NCBI GenBank assembly: GCA_011620785.1
Contig: WOYM01000050.1
Span: 1-6,579, forward strand
Direction of reading: 5' to 3'
DNA: 6,579 bases
Source of the DNA: Methanothrix sp.
GTDB lineage: Archaea > Halobacteriota > Methanosarcinia > Methanotrichales > Methanotrichaceae
Below the pieces are notes generated by a model. It was not told where the DNA came from, searched no databases, and was given only the letters and a program-made list of their open reading frames with translations. This document shows positions 1 to 6,300 of the stretch, piece by piece; the stretch's first letter is position 1; every line of letters starts with the position of its first letter. The position numbers and the translations under genes were made by a program.

Positions 1-161
1 GGGGAGGAGTAGTTGACTAATCCCAGCCGTACGAGATCCACATTCCGGTATGATTTAGCATGATGGCATGCCTGCTCTTCTATTATGTGAATCATTCTCG
101 CGAAGCAAGAGGGGCAGGGAAGCTTTTGGGGCTCAGCTCGGCCCGGTCAAGGTGCAACCCG

Positions 162-205
162 GCCCGTGGCGCGAATTTGAAGGCCAGGATGCGTGCGCGA
201 CGGGC
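162..205 (+). other. Potential stem-loop (GC-rich, bulged)
   Basis: GCCCGT at 162-167 is complementary to ACGGGC at 200-205. After a two-base GG bulge (168-169), CGCG at 170-173 can pair with CGCG at 196-199. That gives ten G/C-rich pairs around a 22-base loop. A second hairpin, GGATGC 187-192 with GCATCC 204-209, uses some of the same bases, so the two are mutually exclusive. Pairing is seen in the sequence. That it forms in an RNA is inference, and GC-rich DNA gives such pairs by chance fairly often. Confidence 0.3.
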
Positions 206-263
206 ATCCGAAAGAGAAAGAAATGAAACAATTCTCGCGGCATGAAAAGCGGAACGGCCCAGG

Positions 264-317
264 GGACGAATGTGTTAGCAGATCGTTAGGAGAGCAACTG
301 GTTCGCACGCTTCGTCC
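264..317 (+). other. Potential stem-loop followed by a T-rich tract
   Basis: GGACGAA at 264-270 is a perfect 7-base complement of TTCGTCC at 311-317. After a small internal loop, GTG 272-274 can pair with CAC 306-308. A T-rich stretch follows at about 327-338. It could end a transcript coming from upstream or be part of a structured RNA. It lies upstream of the candidate TATA element of the next gene, so it is probably not in that gene's own leader. Confidence 0.3.
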
Positions 318-352
318 GCTGCAATATCTTTTTATCTTTCCATAACATTGCG

Positions 353-360
353 AATATATT
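353..360 (+). promoter_or_regulatory. Candidate archaeal TATA box for the lamin-tail gene
   Basis: The A/T-only run AATATATT lies about 50 bases before the ATG at 408. An archaeal start site about 25 bases downstream would fall near 380-385 and give a leader of roughly 25 bases that includes the ribosome binding site. A second A/T-rich candidate lies at about 327-336. Assignment is by position and composition only. Confidence 0.4.
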
Positions 361-396
361 GATTGGCGCTGTAAATTCAGGTTATCGGTAAAAATT

Positions 397-401
397 GGAG
401 G
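397..401 (+). promoter_or_regulatory. Ribosome binding site for the lamin-tail gene
   Basis: GGAGG ends six bases before the ATG at 408, a standard Shine-Dalgarno distance. It supports 408 as the start and argues that this small gene is real. Confidence 0.8.
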
Positions 402-407
402 ACGCAT

Positions 408-866
408 ATGAAACGCATAATATATGGAACAGTATTAATAATAATCTTAATAGAGATGGCTTTTGCATCGGGATATGGGAATGACTCCCCCGGGAGAATA
501 AGTGATATCGCCCCAATAGATAATGTCTCTCCTGCAAGCAATGCAGCCAGCAAATCGATATATGCGATCGAGATAGTCAAGATCGTTCCTTCTGATAACG
601 ACGAATATCTGGTATTGCAGAATAAAGGGATGGAGGATAGCGTCCTGGAGCGCTGGTTCATTTCTGTGGACGAGAAAATCCTTCTGTCGCTTCCACGGAT
701 CTATTTGGGGCCAAATTCAGAGGTCGAACTGCATATCGGGAACGGAAACAACAGTACCGCCACTAAGATCTACATAGGTTATCCTAGCCCAATCTTAGAT
801 GATGCCGGAAATGTGAGCTTAATTGACGAATCGGGGAGGACTATGGTAGAAAAGAAATATCCGTAG
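408..866 (+). CDS. Exported lamin-tail-domain (LTD)-like protein, 152 aa
   Basis: This is a small secreted protein of unknown role. Residues 1-20 form a signal peptide: basic start MKR, hydrophobic core to about 19, probable cleavage after AFA at 18-20. A short serine/asparagine-rich linker follows. Residues about 52-152 match the general pattern of the lamin-tail immunoglobulin-like fold: IVKIVPSDNDEYLVLQNKG at 57-74 (the family's 'DEYVELKN' segment), a tryptophan strand at 83 (RWFIS), an LGPNSEVELHIGNG stretch at 100-113, and a closing DDAGNVSLIDESG at 131-143. The domain ends at the stop codon, so the mature protein is a stand-alone LTD. Archaeal N-glycosylation sequons occur at N25, N39, N114, N115 and N135. 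LTDs in exported prokaryotic proteins are usually taken as binding or adhesion modules, but no ligand can be named. The gene converges on the nucleotidyltransferase gene, 66 bases away. The LTD assignment is by eye. Confidence 0.8.
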   Translation: MKRIIYGTVLIIILIEMAFASGYGNDSPGRISDIAPIDNVSPASNAASKSIYAIEIVKIVPSDNDEYLVLQNKGMEDSVLERWFISVDEKILLSLPRIYLGPNSEVELHIGNGNNSTATKIYIGYPSPILDDAGNVSLIDESGRTMVEKKYP

Positions 867-905
867 GAGATTATTCAGGCTCAAAGCTCTGGGATCGGGC
901 CATGG

Positions 906-929
906 CTCAAGGTCGCTTTTGACCTTAGG
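906..929. terminator. Possible hairpin between convergent genes
   Basis: AAGGTC 909-914 and GACCTT 921-926 form a perfect 6-base stem around GCTTTT, in the 66-base gap between two convergent stop codons. There is no long T-run after the stem on either strand, so it is a weak terminator candidate. The position between convergent genes is the main argument for it. Confidence 0.3.
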
Positions 930-932
930 GAT

Positions 933-1673
933 CTATTCGCAGCCGCAGTATCGGAAGTGCCAGTTATTGGCCCATACCAGGTCCTTGGGAGTGCCCACAT
1001 CGATATGCACTCCGTCTATTTTTTTATATATGACATTTTTTTCCGACTCTATAAGCACTTTGATCGAGTCACTGAGCTGGTATTCCCCTTTATATCCCGG
1101 TTTTGTCCTCCTTATAGCATCAAAAAGGTCAGGCTCAAAGACATAGATGCCAATTGATCCAAGCGAGCTGGGGGCCTTTTCTGGCATTGGCTTCTCGATT
1201 ATATCCTTTATCCTGTCACCCTCCACAGTTATGATCCCGTGCCTGGTCACATCCTCTACATCAGCCACCCCAAGAGTAGCATCTGCCTTCTCGGCAATAT
1301 GGTATGAGATCAAGTCTCCAAGGAACGACTTGGGATGAAAGAAGTTGTCGCCAAGAACCACTGCAAAGCTGCCGTCTATGACGTGCTCCCCGGATAACAC
1401 CGCATTGGCCAGACCAAGTGGCTCATCCTGGACTACATAGGTGAGATTCACTCCGAACCGCCTTCCTGAGCCCAGGTAATCTGAGATGCCATGCTTATGG
1501 GGGCTGACAACAACCACGATCTCCTCGATCCCCGCCAGCTGCATGGCCTCGACCACATGCTCTATCACTGCTTTCTCCCCCACGGGCAAGAGCTCTTTCG
1601 GTATAGCATGGGTGAAGGGGCCGAGCCTGGTCCCCATTCCAGCGGCCGGTATCAGCCCTTGTGCTACCAGCAT
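933..1673 (-). CDS. Sugar-1-phosphate nucleotidyltransferase (probable UTP--glucose-1-phosphate uridylyltransferase), 246 aa
   Basis: The family joins a nucleoside triphosphate and a sugar-1-phosphate to make a nucleotide sugar and pyrophosphate. Visible motifs are the nucleotide-binding loop PAAGMGTRL at 9-17 followed by the PKE segment with Lys26; QDEPLGLANAV at 82-92; GDN at 108-110 with the likely Mg-binding Asp109; EKP at 160-162; GEYQLSD at 196-202; and IDVGTP at 224-229 with the second probable metal ligand Asp225. The length suits the short catalytic-domain-only class (about 240-290 aa). The N-terminus resembles GalU-type enzymes (AIPKELLPV), whereas GDN and the GLAN segment resemble RmlA-type thymidylyltransferases, so substrate choice is not decided by sequence. 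The preceding overlapping UDP-glucose dehydrogenase gene favours UTP plus glucose-1-phosphate, like the AglF/AglM pair of Haloferax N-glycosylation. The ATG at 1673 has GAGGG only three bases upstream, a short spacing consistent with translational coupling. Confidence 0.92.
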   Translation of the reverse strand: MLVAQGLIPAAGMGTRLGPFTHAIPKELLPVGEKAVIEHVVEAMQLAGIEEIVVVVSPHKHGISDYLGSGRRFGVNLTYVVQDEPLGLANAVLSGEHVIDGSFAVVLGDNFFHPKSFLGDLISYHIAEKADATLGVADVEDVTRHGIITVEGDRIKDIIEKPMPEKAPSSLGSIGIYVFEPDLFDAIRRTKPGYKGEYQLSDSIKVLIESEKNVIYKKIDGVHIDVGTPKDLVWANNWHFRYCGCE

Positions 1674-2935
1674 ATTCCCTCTTTATCCTGGCAGGACAGA
1701 ATCCTTCTTCCCTCGATGATCACCCTGTTTTTCATCAGATCAAACTCCTCATCCAGAAGGCTGAACTCCGGCCACTCGGTCATAACAATGCATGCATCTG
1801 CATCTTTTAAGGCATCTGTAACCCTTGAGCAGTACTCGATATCAGGGATCAGTTTTTTCATGTTATCATTTGCCTGGGGATCGTAGGCAGCGATCCTTGC
1901 CCCCATTTCTTCAAGCTCCAATATGACGGGGATCGATCGGGATTGTCGAACATCATCGGTGTCATTCTTGAAGGCCAGGCCGAGGACTGCGATCCTCTTG
2001 CCCTCAAGGCTGCCGATCTTCTCTTCCAGCAGTTCCAGCATCCGCACGGGCTGCCTTTCATTGACCTTCAGGACGGATCTGAGAATCAAAGGCTCTTCGC
2101 CCAGAGATTGGGCCAGAGCTATGAGGGCGGAGAGGTCCTTGGGAAAGCAGCTTCCCCCAAAGCCGGCGCCGGCGTCGAGGAAATGGGGGGATATCCTGTG
2201 GTCCATGCCCACTCCTTTCATCACCTCATAAACGTCGATGTCCAGCCTTTTACATAGATTCCCTATCTCATTGGCAAAGGATATTTTGGTGGCCAGAAAG
2301 GCGTTGGAGGCGTACTTTATCATCTCTGCAGATTTGATTCCTGTGCGGATGATTGGCACCTCAATTCCTCGATATGCGGATTCCGCCCGGTCTCCCGCTC
2401 TACTGTCATTGCTGCCTATGACTATCCGGTCGGGATGCATGAAATCCTCTACTGCCCGTCCCTCTCTGAGAAACTCCGGGTTCATGCAAAAGCCGATTTC
2501 ATCCCCCGCCCGGTGGGAGTGTTCCAGGACAGTGGGAACTACAAGGCCCTCGGTGGTGCCGGGGGGGACGGTGCTCTTCACGACCACCACGTGATATGAG
2601 TCCTTATCCCTCAGAGACCGGCCCAGAGACTGGCAGGCGGACTGGACTATGGAGAGGTCCGGGCTGCCATTGTCGCCCTCGGGCGTGCCCACGCAGATGA
2701 AGGAGATATCGGTGTCTGGAATGGCATCATAAGCTGTGGACACATGAAGGCTCTTTTCCAGGTGCTTTGATAGGAGCACTCCCAGGCCCTTTTCGTATAT
2801 CTGCGGACTGCCCCGGCTGATTGAACTGGCCCGATCAATATCGATCTCTATCAGGCCGACTGTGTGGCCCATCTGGGCAAAGCAGACTGCAGAGACGAGG
2901 CCCACATAGCCGCCGCCGATCACGGAGATCTTCAT
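1664..2935 (-). CDS. ugd: UDP-glucose 6-dehydrogenase, 423 aa
   Basis: The cytoplasmic enzyme oxidises UDP-glucose to UDP-glucuronate with two NAD+. All three domains of the UDP-glucose/GDP-mannose dehydrogenase family are visible. The NAD-binding Rossmann fold starts at residue 1 with GGGYVGL (7-13) and the acidic end of strand two at E30/D32; STVPPGTT is at 121-128 and NPEFLREG at 152-159. The central domain has IKYASNA (206-212, Lys207 and Asn211) and GFGGSCFPKD (258-267) with catalytic Cys263. The C-terminal UDP-binding domain has VLGLAFKNDTDDVR at 317-330. The GFGGSCFPKD form, rather than the GHC.P.DP form of UDP-ManNAc dehydrogenases, favours UDP-glucose. Length is close to the usual 430-440. 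The start is the canonical one, five residues before the glycine motif. It is the first gene of a two-gene operon with the nucleotidyltransferase, whose start codon overlaps its stop. Archaeal homologues include AglM of Haloferax. Glucuronate donors feed N-glycans and surface polysaccharides. Confidence 0.95.
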   Translation of the reverse strand: MKISVIGGGYVGLVSAVCFAQMGHTVGLIEIDIDRASSISRGSPQIYEKGLGVLLSKHLEKSLHVSTAYDAIPDTDISFICVGTPEGDNGSPDLSIVQSACQSLGRSLRDKDSYHVVVVKSTVPPGTTEGLVVPTVLEHSHRAGDEIGFCMNPEFLREGRAVEDFMHPDRIVIGSNDSRAGDRAESAYRGIEVPIIRTGIKSAEMIKYASNAFLATKISFANEIGNLCKRLDIDVYEVMKGVGMDHRISPHFLDAGAGFGGSCFPKDLSALIALAQSLGEEPLILRSVLKVNERQPVRMLELLEEKIGSLEGKRIAVLGLAFKNDTDDVRQSRSIPVILELEEMGARIAAYDPQANDNMKKLIPDIEYCSRVTDALKDADACIVMTEWPEFSLLDEEFDLMKNRVIIEGRRILSCQDKEGICW

Positions 2936-2959
2936 TGCAGGAGAACATCCTTATTGCAG

Positions 2960-2967
2960 TATTTTAA
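2960..2967 (-). promoter_or_regulatory. Candidate TATA box of the ugd operon
   Basis: On the minus strand this reads TTAAAATA, preceded by purine-rich AGAAGG in the position of a BRE element. Transcription starting about 25 bases downstream would begin near 2938, leaving almost no leader before the ATG at 2935. No good Shine-Dalgarno sequence is seen at normal distance, which fits a leaderless or nearly leaderless archaeal transcript. Confidence 0.5.
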
Positions 2968-3263
2968 CCTTCTCTGGCTGTGGCGAGTGGATTGCTTTTG
3001 CATGAAACTGCGGTTCTCTCTATATGAAACGCATCCCTAATCGTGGCGTCATCTCTTGTTTTAGGCATAGGATAGGTTTAACTCTCAGGGCAGCATCCAC
3101 ATGAGGATAAAGAAGTTCTTTGCCGCATTGACATACTTTCTCCCGCTCAATCGATATAAGTATCCGTCCTATGTGTCTGCATGATTATCAGCAATGGGTC
3201 CCACCTGGTTCCCAATAGGCCTGCTCAGCAGATGCTGGCTGAACGGCGAGATGCTTGCCGATG

Positions 3264-3288
3264 ATTCTTAAAAAATTAATTTTAGAAT
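3264..3288. repeat. A/T-rich inverted repeat (possible operator)
   Basis: ATTCT 3264-3268 and AGAAT 3284-3288 are complementary, as are AAAA 3270-3273 and TTTT 3280-3283, with one unpaired T at 3269 and an AATTAA centre. The dyad sits about 100 bases before the propeller gene. It could bind a regulator or bend DNA; as an RNA hairpin it would be weak. Confidence 0.35.
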
Positions 3289-3314
3289 TACCAGGTATTG
3301 CCGTTTATTCAGTG

Positions 3315-3372
3315 TGTTAAACTTTAGTGGAAAGGCTTATCTAACTAAAGATACTTTAAAACTATTTAATAT
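3315..3372 (+). promoter_or_regulatory. Promoter region of the propeller gene, with inverted repeat
   Basis: This A/T-rich stretch directly precedes the ribosome binding site. TATA candidates are TTAAACTT (about 3318-3325), which would place the start near 3345-3350 and leave a leader carrying the binding site, and the TTTAAAA/TATTTAATA run (3356-3371), which lies too close to it for a leadered transcript. CTTTAGT 3322-3328 and ACTAAAG 3344-3350 form a perfect 7-base inverted repeat over this region, a possible operator. The exact box cannot be chosen from sequence alone. Confidence 0.45.
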
Positions 3373-3373
3373 C

Positions 3374-3381
3374 GAGAGGTG
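3374..3381 (+). promoter_or_regulatory. Ribosome binding site deciding the ATG at 3391
   Basis: GAGAGGTG matches the archaeal anti-Shine-Dalgarno well and ends nine bases before the ATG at 3391. An in-frame GTG at 3379-3381 lies inside this site and therefore cannot use it. ATG 3391 is the better start, removing four residues (GTG CAA GAA GTC) from the longest open frame. Confidence 0.75.
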
Positions 3382-3390
3382 CAAGAAGTC

Positions 3391-6300
3391 ATGCATTTAT
3401 GCAGGTCCAATTATGCGTTAACAATCCTTTTTGGCGCAATTCTTATGGTATCGATGATGTCTGGGTCGGCAGAAGTTCTAATCATCAACTCCTCGCCAGA
3501 TCATTCAGATTTGCTATCTGGTGGGAATTGCAGCATATCCACTAGCACTGAACTTGATAGCAGCCCCCATAACCGTAACCAATCGATCGACTCGGCCATG
3601 CTCAAGCTGCCCTTGAGCTTTATAGAAAATAAGGGTCAGTCCCCCGAAGATGTTAGGTTCATGGTCCGGATAAAGGGCCCAACGGTGTTCTTCACCCCTT
3701 CAGAGGTCGTATTCAGTTTGTTCCGGGGCAACAACTCCTCTGCCGTCCATATGGCCTTTGAGAACTCCAGCCCAGGACAGATAATAGGGGAAGAGCAGCT
3801 CCCTGGCCGGGCCAACTTCTTCATCGGCAATGACTCCACCCAATGGATTTCCGATATCCCCACCTTTGGGTCAATAAGGTACAAAGAGATCTATCCAGGA
3901 GTGGATCTGGTCTTCAAGGGTACGGAAGGATACCTGAAGCATGAGCTGGCCTTGAATCCCGGTGCAGATTTGTCTGGGATAATTCTGACCTATAGCGGCC
4001 AGGATAACCTCAGCCTGGCAGAGGATGGATCTCTGCTGATAAGAACCTCTGCGGGCAACCTGACCGATTCTGTGCCTGTATGCTACCAGGAGATCAATGG
4101 TAGCAGGGAGATGGTTGAAGGACGGTACCGCCTGGTTGGAGACAATGGAGTTGGATTTGAGATCGTAGATTACGATCGAAGATATCGCCTGGTGATAGAC
4201 CCGGCATTGGCCTACTCCACATATCTAGGGGGAAGCAGCGATGATTCTGGCTTAAGCCTGGCACTTGATAGCAGTGGCAATGCATATGTCACAGGGTATA
4301 CTGCTTCCACCAACTACCCGACAAAAGATCCATTGCAGGCATCCAATGCTGGTTCGAATGATGTTTTTGTTGCCAAGATCAATTCAGCTGGATCGGCACT
4401 GTCTTATTCTACCTACCTGGGAGGAGGAGGCTATGATTATGCCAAAGGCATCGCAGTAGATAGCAGCGGCAACGCCTATGTCACCGGGTATACTGCCTCC
4501 ACCAACTTCCCAACAAAAAATCCATTGCAGGCATCCAATGCTGGTTCGAATGATGCTTTTATTGCCAAGATCAATTCCGCCGGGTCGGCACTATCTTATT
4601 CCACCTACCTCGGAGGGAGCGGCGAGGATAATGGAGAACGCATAGCTGTAGACGGAAGCGGCAATGCATATGTCACCGGATATACAGGCTCCACCAGCTT
4701 CCCGACAAAAAATCCCATCCAAGCATCCAAAGCAGGGTTGTGGGACGCATTTGTATCCAAGATCAATTCTGCCGGATCAGCGCTGGTCTATTCCACATAC
4801 CTCGGAGGGGGCAGCTCTGAATATGGCCTTGGCATCGCCTTAGACGGAAGCAGCAATGCCTATATCACCGGGCCTACATATTCAACCAACTTCCCGACAA
4901 CAAATCCATTGCAGGCATCGAATGGTGGCGAGATGGACGCATTTGTATCCAAGATCAATTCCGCCGGATCGGCATTGACTTATTCCACCTACCTTGGTGG
5001 AAGCTTCAATGACTTTGCTGAAGGCATCGCTGTGGATAGTAGAGGCAACGCCTATGTAACAGGTTATACCATCTCAAATGACTTCCCAACCCAAAATCCG
5101 ATACAAGCATTGAAGGATGGTTCTTTTGACGCCTTTGTCACCAAGATCAATTCAGCTGGATCAGGATTAGCCTATTCCACCTACCTTGGAGGCAGTGGCG
5201 ATTGTTTTGCTCACGGCATCGCTGTGGACGGCTGGGGCAACGCTATTGTTACTGGTGATACCTCTTCCGCCGACTTCCCAACAAGGAATCCATTGCAGGC
5301 ATCGAATGGTGGCTCGCATGATATTTTCGTCACCATGATAAATGCTGCTGGATCGGCTTTGTCCTTTTCCACTTACCTTGGAGGAGTCAACTATGATTAT
5401 GCCAAAGGAATCGCCATAGATGATTTTGGTAAAACCTATCTCACGGGTTATACAGAATCAAACAATTTCCCAACCCAAAATCCATTGCAGCCAGCCAATG
5501 CCGGATACAAAGACGCTTTTGTGGCAGCTATAGACTTCTCCGACCTCCCCAACAATCCTCCAAATACGCCTTCTGTTCCTCTGGGTGAGAATAGCGGTTT
5601 TGCCGAGGTTGACTACACCTATTTCACTTCTGCATCTGATCCGGATGGAGATCAAGTGAAGTACACCTTCGATTGGGGAGACGGAAGCACCGCTTCCACA
5701 GATTTTGTCGATTCAGGGGCAACTGCAAGCATGTCTCATAGCTGGACCAATGCAGGTGTCTATCAGATAAAGGCCATGGCCACGGACAGCAGAGGCGCCA
5801 CTTCGGGATGGTCTGAAGCTGCAGCAGTTCAGATTATCGAGCGAGAAGAATGGATCCTTTACTATCCTGACTTCACAGACACCGCATATCCCGATAGCTG
5901 GAGATCCTGGCTGATGCTTCAGAATCCTTCAGACAAAGCAGCAACCATACAATTAGAGCTGCGCGACAGGACGGGAGGATTGCGATATTCGGGCAGCCTG
6001 ACCATCCCTGCAAACGGGGTGGCTGCCATTAGACCACGAGATCTGGCAGGCATAGACTTTGCTGGATCTGCAGTAGTGACATCGGATCGGCCCATCGCTG
6101 GCACCTGCGAGATCAACAGGAACAGCAACACGATGTGCATGAGCTATAAAGCCATAGATCATGGCTCCAATCAGCTATTCTATCCTGACTTCACGGATAC
6201 TGCCAATCCTAATGGTTGGAGATCGCTGTTTGTTCTGCAAAATCCTGATGGATTCCCGTCAAATCTGAATATTGAGATTCGATCGCGTGCAGGAGATCTA

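Larger units (their letters stand above)
1..407. other. Non-coding stretch upstream of the lamin-tail protein
   Basis: No convincing gene is seen. Short open frames on both strands give arginine-, serine- or cysteine-rich translations without any recognisable motif. Roughly 100-260 is GC-rich and contains potential stem-loops (162-205, 187-209 and 264-317, listed separately). From about 320 the sequence becomes A/T-rich and looks like the promoter and leader of the gene starting at 408. I looked for tRNA, SRP RNA and RNase P RNA signatures and recognised none. The end of an upstream gene could lie in the first few dozen bases but cannot be supported. Confidence 0.6.
2936..3378. other. Divergent intergenic region
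   Basis: This gap of about 440 bases separates the minus-strand ugd operon from the plus-strand propeller gene. Besides the two promoter regions it holds an A/T-rich dyad (3264-3288), a 7-base inverted repeat (3322-3350), and a more GC-rich patch at 3190-3260 with short stems such as CAGCA/TGCTG and CGGC/GCCG. Two tiny plus-strand open frames (3024-3104, 26 codons; 3101-3184, 27 codons) overlap as ATGA but lack ribosome binding sites. I do not call them genes. Confidence 0.6.

Noticed and set aside
94..239. Direct repeat ATTCTCGCG at 94-102 and 231-239, considered as a target-site duplication
   Set aside because: The 128 bases between them hold no transposase remnant or terminal inverted repeats, and a 9-base match is weak evidence.
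60..407. Open frames of 61 codons (+, 60-245) and 86 codons (-, 147-407) in the first intergenic region
   Set aside because: Translations are biased mixtures of Arg, Ser and Cys with no motif, no good ribosome binding site, and the minus frame starts exactly against the real gene at 408. Best explained by chance in GC-rich DNA.
899..906. 8-base palindrome GCCATGGC between convergent genes
   Set aside because: Too short to be significant by itself and without a second copy or promoter context.
1486..2594. Several plus-strand frames of 77-131 codons opposite the dehydrogenase and nucleotidyltransferase genes
   Set aside because: They are antisense shadows of two well-conserved genes and show no family resemblance.
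406..3034. The 13-base string ATATGAAACGCAT occurs at 406-418 and 3022-3034
   Set aside because: In a window of this size one such match is within chance, and the sequences around the two copies are unrelated.
3379..3390. GTG at 3379 as start of the propeller protein
   Set aside because: It lies inside the GAGAGGTG ribosome binding site, which is correctly spaced for the ATG at 3391, and the signal peptide reads naturally from that ATG.
4213..5556. CRISPR-like array or non-coding satellite because of strict 192-base periodicity
   Set aside because: The repeats are in frame within one long gene and encode SBBP propeller units; there are no short repeats with unique spacers.
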